From assembly GCA_036387915.1 (NCBI GenBank), contig DASVSV010000014.1, positions 1 through 17,854 of the forward strand: a DNA stretch of 17,854 bases, in the 5' to 3' direction. Below are positions 7,194 to 14,802 of this stretch, one piece after another. Position numbers and translations under genes: made by a program. Numbering within the stretch: the first letter of the stretch is position 1; every line of letters begins with the position of its first letter. The DNA is from QHVT01 sp036387915. GTDB lineage: Bacteria; Acidobacteriota; Thermoanaerobaculia; Gp7-AA8. A model generated the notes under the pieces. The model ran no database searches. It saw only the letters and a list, made by a program, of their open reading frames with translations, and was not told where the DNA came from.

Positions 7194-10100
7194 TTTGAGT
7201 TCCTCGTGTGTGGTGGGCGGCGGTCGGTGACGACGCATGGCCGATCACCTGAAAACCTGCCCACTTCAATACATCGTTGATGTTCCCGGTCAGCTCGCGT
7301 TGTGCGCGTTGCATTGCGCCCGCTGCATCGCTGCCCGCTTCATAGTGACGATGGAAAGACACGAGGAACTCCTTCGCTGTGGCGTCTTCCACGTCCCATA
7401 AGCTGCCAATGACGGCAGGAACACCGGCGGTGAGGATGGGCCGCACCAGCGGCCCAACACCCTCGGCACCGACCGGCCCCGCTGCGCTGCTGCACGAAGA
7501 CAGCACCAGCAGGCGGGTCCGGTTCCATTGTTGTTTGACTAACTCCTCCGCTGTCAAAAGTCCCGTATCGTTGTCACTCGAGGGGGCGAGCACCAGCATC
7601 GACTGCCATGGCGCGTCCTCCACGACGATCGAGTGCGCGGCAAAGTGCACGATCGTTTTGCCCTCTGCGCGCGCGAGGAAAGCTGGGATTGTGGCATCGC
7701 GTCCCGTGAGGGTCTCGGCGTCAGCTTCATATAAGCCGTCAATCTCTTCGACTTCTCGAAGGGCGTGGGGAAGGTCTTCCAGATCCCGGGTGAACTCGTT
7801 CTTTTGAAACTCGGGATTACCTACGAGCAGGAGCGTGGGCTTGTCCCCCAGCGGCAGCGCTGCATCGCGCAGCCGCGAATGGAGGTACAGCGCCGTACTG
7901 GGCGCCGCCGAGATCGCGGCTTTCTGAATGAGGTACTGCTTCGAAACGCGGTCGCGGAATGCCGCGATCGGCATGCCGTGCATGGCCTCGTCGGCGACAA
8001 ATACCAGATGCGGGTTGCGACCGAAGCGCTGGAGTCGCCGCAGCGGCTCTGCGACCAGCTGCCCGTATGGTGGCTCCATGGCCCGGTCGAACTCGTGCTC
8101 CTTCCGCCGTGCCACCGCACGTTGGATGTCGGCGCGCCAACGCTCGACCTGATTCCGGGTGACGGCGAGAGGAACGATCTCGAAGACGCCATTCCCGACG
8201 ATGAAGACGTACGAGCGGTCCTCCAGAATCGTGTATTGCAGGATGAACGTGCGCGGCGGCAGCATGCGCTGTGCGCTCCGTAGTACATTCGCGCCGTCCT
8301 CTGCAACGACCTCGTGGAAGGCCTTCGGTACGTCCGGCAACTGCAGGACGAGTTGCAACGGCTCGTATGCGCTGGCGCGCTCGGCGATGCCGAAGGCGTC
8401 TTCCCCCCGCCCTTTGTCGGCGTAATACCGGATCAGACGCTCATGCGGCTCCGGGAAACGTGAGAAATAAGTGCTCCAGAACGGCTCGCCTTCTCCCCGT
8501 TTGCGCGATGCAAGATTCGAATCATGTTCGGTCTCCAGCTCCTGAATCGCCGCGAGCAGATCCTTTTCCGGGTCGATCTTCATCAGCCGGCAGGCCTCGC
8601 CTCGTTGCGCGAGGAGCCACGCGCGGCGTGTGTGCATCTCGCCCGGTTTCGTCTGCTCGAGCGCGCGTGTGAAGGCAACATGGGCTCCGGCCGGGTCGCT
8701 CTGCAGGAGTGCATCCCCACGGGCGGCCTGATTCGTCGCGTCGAAAAGGCGGCGACTCGGAGACGCATCGTCGCTGACGAGACGGTCTGCTTCTTTGAGC
8801 TCCTCCAGTGCGAGCTCCTTTTTCCCGAGCTGGATCAGGACGTCGGCCCGCCAACGGCGGGCGATCGAGATGTGCTTGCGTAATGTGGCGATCAACTTCA
8901 GCTCCGTCGCCGGTATCTGCTGAAAGTCCCGCTGGAACAGCGTAATGGCGGTATCGACGTACAGCAACGCGACGTCTGCGTGGCCGAGCGCCAGTGCCGA
9001 TTTGCTCGCTGCGCCGAGCAGGAACAGCCGGTCGCGGCGCAGGTGCAGGTCTGACGCGTACCGCATGGCCTGTACGATCTCGCGCCATGCCAGTTCGTTC
9101 TGTCCCGCGACCCGGAAAACCTCACTCCGCCGGCTGTAGCCTTTTGCGAGCTGCTCCCGGTCGCCGGCCTGTTCGTAGACAGCCAATGCCGCTTCGGATG
9201 CTTTGAGCGACTTCAGAAAATCGGCCTGATGCTGCTGTACGCGGACAGAGTGGACGATCGCATTGAGGCGCCGGTATCCGCGCTTGAGGGCCACGCGCTC
9301 TACAGGAACAAGCGCGGGGAATGCTTCTGCAGCGCTGGCATTGAAAACGCCACGTGCTCGTGCTTCGAGGCCCAGTGGATTCCCCGTAAGTGCGAGCGCC
9401 TCCGCGGCGTCGTGGAATGAGCGAGCGGGCGTAGCGAGACCTTCCTGCTCATGGATCGCCGCCCGATAGTGGAGCAATCCCTGCCGCACGGAGGCTTCGT
9501 CACGCGACCGTGCGACGCTCTCGACGACGTCTTTCACATACGGATCGCCCGTGAAACGCGACAGTTCTTCGGCCAGGAATTGCGCCTGCTCGAGTTTCTT
9601 GGCGGACGGATTCTCCGCCCATTCCGGCAGCAGCGTCTCCGTCAGGTGAGATGCGACGGCGGAGGGGGACATCTCGATGCGACGCCGGAGCGCTTCGCGG
9701 TCGCGCGCGCGGAGCGCTTCATCAATGCGCGCCGGCATCAGACGCCATTGCACCGCCGCGTCGTTCCGGGCTCGTCTTTGGAGATCCGTGAGGTGCTCTT
9801 GTGCCTCCACCGACCACTGAGGAATGCCGAGCTTCACGAATTGGCTCCACGAGCCGATAGCCTGTTCGTGCAGGCCGATGGTTTCTTCGATGAGTGCGCG
9901 ATTGAACAGCGCCGCAGGTTCCTGCGGCTGCATTGCCGCGGCCTCGCGCGCGGCGCCGAGTGCGGGCAGCAGATCCTGCGGGCGGTCTCTCTGTTGTGCG
10001 CGAAAGTAGAGTGCTGCCGCGAGGTGGATGCGCGAGACGGTGTCGCGTCCTTCCTTCAGTTTCAGGATGGCGGCGTCCGTGCAGGTTGTGATCGCGCGGG

Positions 10101-10353
10101 CCGCGGCGTCGAAACTGTCGATCACCGGCCCGCAGTCGAGATCCGTGCCGGTCTGCCTGGGGACGCATTGAGTCTGCTGGACGACGCGGCCGGGAGTGAG
10201 CGGGATCTTGTTGCATTGCTGCCATACCGCACCGACCGTCATCGGTTCGATGGTCCGCCACAAATCGGGCTTTTTCGGGTCTTCCTTGTCGCATCCACTG
10301 ACGAGGATGCACAGGATGGTGGCGATGACGGATAGTTGTCTCACGACACACAT
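7138..10353 (-). CDS. TPR-CHAT protease, lipoprotein
   Basis: The product has 1071 residues from the ATG at 10353, which directly precedes a lipoprotein signal (core LSVIATILCILVSGC, lipidated Cys21). The open frame runs further back but without a signal peptide. Residues about 80-690 are helical with repeated Ala/Leu-rich pairs typical of TPR arrays. Residues about 690-1040 form a CHAT domain of the caspase/separase clan: the catalytic His is H907 in IVHFAAHS, the catalytic Cys is C954 in LLVLSSCSSAAG, and the downstream motif PAVIGSLWDVED is present. The usual CHAT end (WAGFQVIG) is followed by some 35 extra polar residues. Asp at +2 after the lipidated Cys is an inner-membrane retention signal in enterobacteria. 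The gene lies head to head with the ECF sigma gene, 33 bp apart, and overlaps the next gene by 56 bp. Substrate unknown; TPR-CHAT proteins often act in signal-controlled cleavage. Confidence 0.9.
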   Translation of the reverse strand: MCVVRQLSVIATILCILVSGCDKEDPKKPDLWRTIEPMTVGAVWQQCNKIPLTPGRVVQQTQCVPRQTGTDLDCGPVIDSFDAAARAITTCTDAAILKLKEGRDTVSRIHLAAALYFRAQQRDRPQDLLPALGAAREAAAMQPQEPAALFNRALIEETIGLHEQAIGSWSQFVKLGIPQWSVEAQEHLTDLQRRARNDAAVQWRLMPARIDEALRARDREALRRRIEMSPSAVASHLTETLLPEWAENPSAKKLEQAQFLAEELSRFTGDPYVKDVVESVARSRDEASVRQGLLHYRAAIHEQEGLATPARSFHDAAEALALTGNPLGLEARARGVFNASAAEAFPALVPVERVALKRGYRRLNAIVHSVRVQQHQADFLKSLKASEAALAVYEQAGDREQLAKGYSRRSEVFRVAGQNELAWREIVQAMRYASDLHLRRDRLFLLGAASKSALALGHADVALLYVDTAITLFQRDFQQIPATELKLIATLRKHISIARRWRADVLIQLGKKELALEELKEADRLVSDDASPSRRLFDATNQAARGDALLQSDPAGAHVAFTRALEQTKPGEMHTRRAWLLAQRGEACRLMKIDPEKDLLAAIQELETEHDSNLASRKRGEGEPFWSTYFSRFPEPHERLIRYYADKGRGEDAFGIAERASAYEPLQLVLQLPDVPKAFHEVVAEDGANVLRSAQRMLPPRTFILQYTILEDRSYVFIVGNGVFEIVPLAVTRNQVERWRADIQRAVARRKEHEFDRAMEPPYGQLVAEPLRRLQRFGRNPHLVFVADEAMHGMPIAAFRDRVSKQYLIQKAAISAAPSTALYLHSRLRDAALPLGDKPTLLLVGNPEFQKNEFTRDLEDLPHALREVEEIDGLYEADAETLTGRDATIPAFLARAEGKTIVHFAAHSIVVEDAPWQSMLVLAPSSDNDTGLLTAEELVKQQWNRTRLLVLSSCSSAAGPVGAEGVGPLVRPILTAGVPAVIGSLWDVEDATAKEFLVSFHRHYEAGSDAAGAMQRAQRELTGNINDVLKWAGFQVIGHASSPTAAHHTRGTQNGLSSSHSVQRSDGVRPQ

Positions 10354-10386
10354 AAGATACCGTTTTCCGGAAAGTGGGACGGTGAG
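10354..10386. promoter_or_regulatory. 33-bp divergent start region between CHAT and sigma genes, with a palindrome
   Basis: Only 33 bp separate the CHAT ATG (minus) from the chosen sigma ATG (plus). The region contains the perfect 10-bp palindrome TTTCCGGAAA at 10364-10373. Both promoters must lie at least partly inside the opposite gene, so the two transcripts overlap at their 5' ends. The palindrome is a candidate operator or a shared site for divergent control. No clear -35/-10 pair was identified. Confidence 0.4.
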
Positions 10387-10908
10387 ATGAGCGGCCGCGA
10401 CGGGCGATTCGAAGCAATTTATCGGCAGTATTTCGGCCGGGTCTATCGTTTCTTCCGCAGTTTCGGCGTCGCGGACGGCGAGGCCCAGGATCTGGCGCAG
10501 GAAACGTTCACGCGCATCTACGAGCATTTCGACCAGTACCGCGACGGCGGCTGGTCCTACATCGAGACCGTCGGCCGCCACGTCCTCTACAACTGGGTTC
10601 GCGCGGGGAAAACGGCCAAACGCAGCGGTCAGATCGTCGAGATCGACGACCCCGACATCGCCTTCGATCCACCCGCACCGGAGGAGCCGGATTTCGCCGA
10701 GCGGGAACAGGTGCAGTTGCGCAATGCCCGGCTGGCACGAGCCATGAGCGAGTTGTCCGCCGGTCAACGCGAGGCCCTGCGTCTGTCCATGCTCGGCTTC
10801 AAGTACAAAGAGATCGCGCAGGTCCTGAAGATCACGGACGACGCGGTGAAGTCACGGCTGCGCGACGCGAAGAAACATCTGCGCGCGCGGCTGGGAGAGA
10901 AATCATGA
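10387..10908 (+). CDS. ECF-type RNA polymerase sigma factor
   Basis: The product has 173 residues from the ATG at 10387; an upstream in-frame ATG at 10336 would overlap the CHAT start and adds non-homologous residues. Region 2 spans residues about 7-75 (FEAIYRQYFGRVYRFFRSFG, then AQDLAQETFTRIYEHF, then YIETVGRHVLYNWVRAG) and region 4 spans about 115-170 (MSELSAGQREALRLSMLGF, then YKEIAQVLKITDDAVKSRLR). Region 3 is absent and replaced by an acidic, Pro-rich linker, as in ECF sigma factors. It acts in the cytoplasm by directing RNA polymerase to a small regulon. The stop overlaps the start of the membrane regulator gene in an ATGA, as sigma/anti-sigma pairs often do. The divergent TPR-CHAT gene is a likely target. 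Confidence 0.92.
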   Translation: MSGRDGRFEAIYRQYFGRVYRFFRSFGVADGEAQDLAQETFTRIYEHFDQYRDGGWSYIETVGRHVLYNWVRAGKTAKRSGQIVEIDDPDIAFDPPAPEEPDFAEREQVQLRNARLARAMSELSAGQREALRLSMLGFKYKEIAQVLKITDDAVKSRLRDAKKHLRARLGEKS

Positions 10909-11624
10909 CCACGAAATCGAATTGGCAGGCTGTCCACGACCAGATGACCGAGGAGGACCGCCGGCGGCTCGGTGATCCGCCGACCGGGGAGGAAGTGCTC
11001 GCGTACATGAACGGCGAGCTGAGCGAGGCGGAGGAGACGCGCGTGCGGGCGTTGCTCGTGGCGTATCCCGAGCTGGCGCGTACGCTCACGCACCCGTTTC
11101 CGTCCGAGGAGGAGGGGGACGCCTTTTCGGAGGACGAGCTGTCGAAGCATTTCGCGCAGTTTCAGCAGCGCGTGCAGCCCCAGACCGCGCGGGTGATGCC
11201 GTTTCGCGGCCTGGTCGCCGCACTGGCAGTCGCGGCGACGCTGGCGTTGGTGTTCGGCGGGTTGCTGGTGCAGGCCCGCCGGGACCTGGCTTATGTCCCG
11301 CCGGAAGCGCAGGACCTGTTGCCGGGCGGGCGGCGGGGCGGCAGTGGCTCGCTCGAACGGGTCGCCGCGGCAGGGCAGCCGCTGCACTTGCGGATCTCGA
11401 TCGGCGATCAGCCCGAATACCCGGCGTACCGGCTCGACGTCGTGAACGAAGAAGGGAAGAATTTCTACAGCAGCGAGGCCCTGGAGCGAAGAAACGACGA
11501 GACGTTCAGCATCGTCATACCGCGCGGTCTCCCGGCCGGCAACTACAAGATCGTGCTGCATTCGGTGGACGGTCCGCGCGAGCAGCAGCTCTCCGAATAT
11601 GCGTTCCGAGTCCCCGCGCGCTGA
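10905..11624 (+). CDS. Putative anti-sigma factor, single-span membrane protein with periplasmic domain
   Basis: The 239-residue product overlaps the sigma gene by four bases (ATGA). The N-terminal cytoplasmic part (1-100) contains VLAYMNGELSEAEETRVRAL followed by VAYPELA. This matches the pattern of the anti-sigma zinc-binding (ZAS) helix, but the usual CxxC cysteines are replaced by Tyr and Leu, so zinc binding is not expected. One transmembrane helix spans about 102-123 (LVAALAVAATLALVFGGLLV). The periplasmic part (124-239) has a Gly-rich flexible linker near 140-150 and then a beta-rich domain (LHLRISIGDQ, YRLDVVNEEG, FSIVIPRGLPAGNYKIVLHS) that looks immunoglobulin- or transthyretin-like. 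The role as anti-sigma factor is inferred from position and topology. The exposed linker is a plausible site for regulated proteolysis. Confidence 0.75.
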   Translation: MTTKSNWQAVHDQMTEEDRRRLGDPPTGEEVLAYMNGELSEAEETRVRALLVAYPELARTLTHPFPSEEEGDAFSEDELSKHFAQFQQRVQPQTARVMPFRGLVAALAVAATLALVFGGLLVQARRDLAYVPPEAQDLLPGGRRGGSGSLERVAAAGQPLHLRISIGDQPEYPAYRLDVVNEEGKNFYSSEALERRNDETFSIVIPRGLPAGNYKIVLHSVDGPREQQLSEYAFRVPAR

Positions 11625-11669
11625 CGCGGCGCGCCCTCCCCGGCGCGCTCGATAATCCCCTCATTCCAT

Positions 11670-12527
11670 TCAGAGAACGTCTCGGCTGCGACTGACGCGG
11701 ACGAACTCCGCCAGCGCCTCCTGCCACGGCCGCATCGGCGACAGTCCCAGTCGCTCGGAGAGGAGGCAACGCATCGGCGTCCAGCGCGGACGTGGTGCCC
11801 GGCGCGCGAGCGACACCTCGGTGGCGCGGTCGATGAGTGTTGTCGACGATCCGGTCAGGCGGGCGGCTTCGAGGGCGAATGTTTCGTAGGAGCAGACGCC
11901 GTCGTTGACCACGTGGTACGTGCCGGGGTGGCCGTGCTCCACGAGCTCACGGACGCGCGTGACGAGGTCGTTTACGTACGTGGTGCTGGCGTAGGTGTCG
12001 GTGATGGCCTGGATGCGCTCGCCGCGGGCGAGGCGGGCGGCGGCGGTGCTGAGGAAGCTGGCTTTGCTGGCGCCGAAGACCCAGGACGTGCGGATGATGA
12101 AGGCGCGGGTGGCGGCGGCGGTGACGGCGTGCTCGCCGCGGAGCTTGGTCGTGCCGTAGACGTTGATCGGGTGGGCTTCGTCGTCGACGGTGTAGGGGAG
12201 GGCGGAGGTGCGGCCGCCGTCGAAGACGTAGTTGGTGCTGAAGTGCACGATCGTCGCGCCGATGCGCTGCGCGGCGATGGCGAGTGACGCGGGGCCGGAG
12301 ACGTTGACGCGCTCGGCGAGTGCGTGATCGGCTTCGCAGTCGTCGACGCCGATCACGGCGCAGTTGAAGATGACGTCGGGACGGAGGCGCTGCAGGGTCT
12401 CGTCGACGGTGCGGGCGTTGGTGATGTCGAGGTCGCGGTGGTGGAGGGCGAAGACTTCGTCGGTCGCGTAAGTGGTCGCGAGGCTCGATCCGACCAGTCC
12501 TGCGGCTCCGGTGATGAGGATGCGCAC
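11670..12527 (-). CDS. rfbD: dTDP-4-dehydrorhamnose reductase (RmlD/RfbD) family protein
   Basis: The product has 285 residues, close to the usual 290-300. It is an extended short-chain dehydrogenase: the NAD(P)-binding motif GAAGLVG is at residues 7-13 right after the first strand MRILIT, the substrate-binding strand VHFSTNYVFDGG is at 94-105, and the catalytic Y124xxxK128 sits in INVYGTTKLRGE. The FSTNYVFDG-YGxTKxxGE pattern is characteristic of RmlD, the last step of dTDP-L-rhamnose synthesis for cell-surface polysaccharide. The start is a GTG at 12527 with no strong ribosome binding site. No other rhamnose genes are nearby, so a related sugar-nucleotide reductase (for example an SAM-synthetase-beta-like or other deoxysugar reductase) cannot be excluded. 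It converges with the putative anti-sigma gene, 45 bp apart. Confidence 0.85.
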   Translation of the reverse strand: MRILITGAAGLVGSSLATTYATDEVFALHHRDLDITNARTVDETLQRLRPDVIFNCAVIGVDDCEADHALAERVNVSGPASLAIAAQRIGATIVHFSTNYVFDGGRTSALPYTVDDEAHPINVYGTTKLRGEHAVTAAATRAFIIRTSWVFGASKASFLSTAAARLARGERIQAITDTYASTTYVNDLVTRVRELVEHGHPGTYHVVNDGVCSYETFALEAARLTGSSTTLIDRATEVSLARRAPRPRWTPMRCLLSERLGLSPMRPWQEALAEFVRVSRSRDVL

Positions 12528-12587
12528 GGGGGCATTCTCGCATCGCGTGGATTTACGCGGTTTTCGAGGGGCGTTTCGGCGTCCGGG

Positions 12588-12608
12588 GGGCGGGCTGAAG
12601 CCGCGCCC
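12588..12608. repeat. REP-like GC-rich hairpin in the rfbD-parE intergenic region
   Basis: Bases 12588-12596 pair with 12599-12608 around a tight centre (CTGAAG), with one bulged G at 12603. This yields a nine-pair GC-rich hairpin in the 282-bp gap between the divergent rfbD and parE genes. The rest of the gap holds two copies of ACGTTTTGT (12610-12618 and 12636-12644) and no further gene. Such compact GC-rich hairpins often occur in many copies in a genome, which cannot be judged from one window. Confidence 0.4.
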
Positions 12609-12791
12609 TACGTTTTGTCGGTGTTCGAGCTCGAGACGTTTTGTGCGACTGGCACTGTCGTCTTATACCGAGGCGGACTGCAGGTGATGAGGTTCTACGA
12701 GATGTGGAACGGCCTTCCGGCGCGGCGGCGATGGCGATCGGGACGGTGATTTCTTTTGCCGCGGGCTGGCGAACGCGGCGCCCTCCTCAAC

Positions 12792-12797
12792 TACAAT
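12792..12797 (+). promoter_or_regulatory. Possible -10 element (TACAAT) for parE, giving a near-leaderless transcript
   Basis: TACAAT matches a sigma-70 -10 hexamer at five of six positions and lies 13 bases before the parE ATG. Transcription from it would start within a few bases of the ATG, which would fit the lack of any ribosome binding site. No good -35 hexamer is seen at the right spacing. Confidence 0.25.
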
Positions 12798-12809
12798 CCG
12801 CCCGCCCTC

Positions 12810-14699
12810 ATGTCCTACGATTCCTCTTCCATCGAAGTCCTCACCGGTCTGGAGCCGGTCCGCAAGCGGCCGGGGATGTACACCCTCACCGAGCGCCCCA
12901 ACCACCTCGCGCAGGAAGTCATCGACAACTCGGCCGACGAGGCCATCGCCGGCTTCGCGGACGAGATCGTCGTCACGCTGCACGACGACAACTCGGTCTC
13001 GGTCCAGGACAACGGCCGCGGGATGCCGGTCGACAAGCACGCCAAGGAAGGCGTGTCCGGCGTCGAAGTCATCCTGACGCGGCTGCACGCCGGCGCGAAG
13101 TTCTCGGACAAGAGTTACCGCTACTCGGGCGGCCTGCACGGCGTCGGCGTCTCGGTCGTGAACGCGCTGTCGAAGCGGCTCGAGGTGTGGGTGCGCCGCG
13201 ACGGCAACGAGTACAACATGCGCTTCGGCGACGGCCAGAAAAAGTCGGAGCTGAAGATCGTCGGCACGGTCGGCAAGCGCAATACCGGGACGACGGTCCG
13301 CTTCTGGCCGGACGAGACGTTCTTCGACTCGCCGAAGTTCTCGGTGCCGCGCCTCAAGCACGTCATGCGCGCGAAGGCGGTGCTCTCGCCGAAGCTGCGC
13401 ATGCGCTTCATCAGTGAGCAGGATCCGGCCGACAGCGAGGAGTGGTATTTCGAGGACGGGCTCACTGATTACCTGCTCTCCGAGCTGGCCGGCAACACGA
13501 TCCTGCCGGAGCGTCCGTACACGGGTCACTTCAAAGGGCACGATCACGAGGTCGACTGGGCCGTGGTCTGGCTGCCCGAGGATGGCGATGTGGTCGGCGA
13601 GAGTTACGTGAACCTGATTCCGACGGCGCAGGGCGGCACGCATGTGAACGGGTTCCGCACCGGATTGACGGAGGCCATTCGCGAGTTTTGCGAGTTCCGC
13701 GACCTGCTGCCGCGCGGCGTGAAGCTGGCGCCGGAAGACGTCTGGGCGCGCGTCAGCTACATCCTCTCGGTGCGCATGGCCAACCCGCAGTTCACGGGGC
13801 AGACCAAGGACCGGCTTTCGTCGCGCGAGGCGTCGGCGTTCGTCTCCGGCGTGACGCAGGACGCGTTCTCGATCTGGCTGAACAACAACGTCGCCGACGC
13901 GGAGAAGATCGCCAACGTCGCCATCAACCAGGCGCTGGTTCGTCTGAAGCAGTCGAAGAAGGTGGAGCGGAAGAAGCTGACCTCCGGTCCCGCGCTGCCC
14001 GGCAAGCTGGCCGATTGCACGGCGCAGGACCTCTCGCGCACGGAGCTGTTCCTCGTCGAAGGCGACTCCGCCGGCGGCTCGGCCAAGCAGGCCCGCGACC
14101 GCGAGTTCCAGGCCATCATGCCGCTGCGCGGGAAGATCCTGAATACGTGGGAAGTGGAGTCGAACGAGGTCCTCTCCTCGCAGGAAGTGCACGACATCGC
14201 CGTGGCCTTAGGCGTCGATCCGGGCTCGGACAAGCTGGAAGGGCTGCGATACGGGCGCGTCTGCATCCTGGCCGACGCCGACTCGGACGGAGCGCACATC
14301 GCCACGCTGCTCTGCGCGCTGTTCGTCAGGCATTTTCGCAAGCTGGTCGAGCAGGGGCACGTGCACGTGGCCATGCCGCCGCTCTACCGCATCGACGTTG
14401 GTAAACATGTTTACTACGCGCTCGACGACGCGGAGCGCGAGGGCGTGCTGGCGCGCATCGCCGCCGAGGGGCTGAAGGGAAAGGTCAACATTCAGCGGTT
14501 CAAGGGGCTCGGCGAGATGAACCCGTCGCAGCTCCGCGAGACGACTATGGACCCGAACACGCGCCGCCTGGTACGCCTGACGCTCGACGACGCCGTCCCC
14601 GCGATGGCCACCATCGATATGCTCCTCGCCAAAAACCGAGCCTCGGACCGCAAGCAGTGGCTGACCGAGGAAGGGAACCGCGCCGAGATCCTGGAGTAG
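12810..14699 (+). CDS. parE: DNA topoisomerase IV subunit B (ParE)
   Basis: The 629-residue product has the full GHKL-transducer-Toprim plan of the short B subunit. ATP site: LTGLEPVRKRPGMYT, catalytic Glu36 with Asn40 and Asp43 in QEVIDNSADEA, and the glycine loop GLHGVGVSVVNALS near 109-122. The QTK loop is in QFTGQTKDRL. Toprim: E417 in LFLVEGDSAGGSAKQ and D489/D491/D493 in ADADSDGAHI. The absence of a long Toprim insertion and details such as YTLTERPNHLAQEVIDNS favour ParE over GyrB. With ParC it decatenates daughter chromosomes in the cytoplasm. The ATG at 12810 was chosen because family homology begins directly after it; the open frame extends back to 12756. There is no clear ribosome binding site. 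A possible parC start lies about 3 kb downstream on the same strand. Confidence 0.95.
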   Translation: MSYDSSSIEVLTGLEPVRKRPGMYTLTERPNHLAQEVIDNSADEAIAGFADEIVVTLHDDNSVSVQDNGRGMPVDKHAKEGVSGVEVILTRLHAGAKFSDKSYRYSGGLHGVGVSVVNALSKRLEVWVRRDGNEYNMRFGDGQKKSELKIVGTVGKRNTGTTVRFWPDETFFDSPKFSVPRLKHVMRAKAVLSPKLRMRFISEQDPADSEEWYFEDGLTDYLLSELAGNTILPERPYTGHFKGHDHEVDWAVVWLPEDGDVVGESYVNLIPTAQGGTHVNGFRTGLTEAIREFCEFRDLLPRGVKLAPEDVWARVSYILSVRMANPQFTGQTKDRLSSREASAFVSGVTQDAFSIWLNNNVADAEKIANVAINQALVRLKQSKKVERKKLTSGPALPGKLADCTAQDLSRTELFLVEGDSAGGSAKQARDREFQAIMPLRGKILNTWEVESNEVLSSQEVHDIAVALGVDPGSDKLEGLRYGRVCILADADSDGAHIATLLCALFVRHFRKLVEQGHVHVAMPPLYRIDVGKHVYYALDDAEREGVLARIAAEGLKGKVNIQRFKGLGEMNPSQLRETTMDPNTRRLVRLTLDDAVPAMATIDMLLAKNRASDRKQWLTEEGNRAEILE

Positions 14700-14711
14700 C
14701 GAACGATCCAC

Positions 14712-14743
14712 GATGAGAGATGAGCGATAAGAGATGAGAGATG
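14712..14743. repeat. Short imperfect direct repeat of GATGAGA units
   Basis: The stretch consists of GATGAGA, GATGAGC, GATAAGA, GATGAGA, GAT in tandem, just after the parE stop. It is a low-complexity spacer between two convergent genes; no function is evident. Confidence 0.6.
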
Positions 14744-14748
14744 CACAG

Positions 14749-14788
14749 AGGCGGGTGACGTGCGGGACGTAACGCCCGTGACCTGCCT
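14749..14788. terminator. Imperfect GC-rich hairpin between convergent parE and phosphatase genes
   Basis: Bases 14749-14764 pair with 14773-14788 at 14 of 16 positions (one G-T) around an eight-base loop. It lies midway between the stop codons of the convergent genes at 14699 and 14803, where a bidirectional terminator is expected. No T-run follows on either strand, so it is not a classic intrinsic terminator; it may still protect or end transcripts. Confidence 0.4.
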
Positions 14789-14802
14789 CCGGTGATTGCT
14801 AC

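Noticed and set aside
12663..14192. 509-codon minus-strand frame across parE
   Set aside because: ParE motifs on the + strand are unambiguous; this is its antisense shadow.
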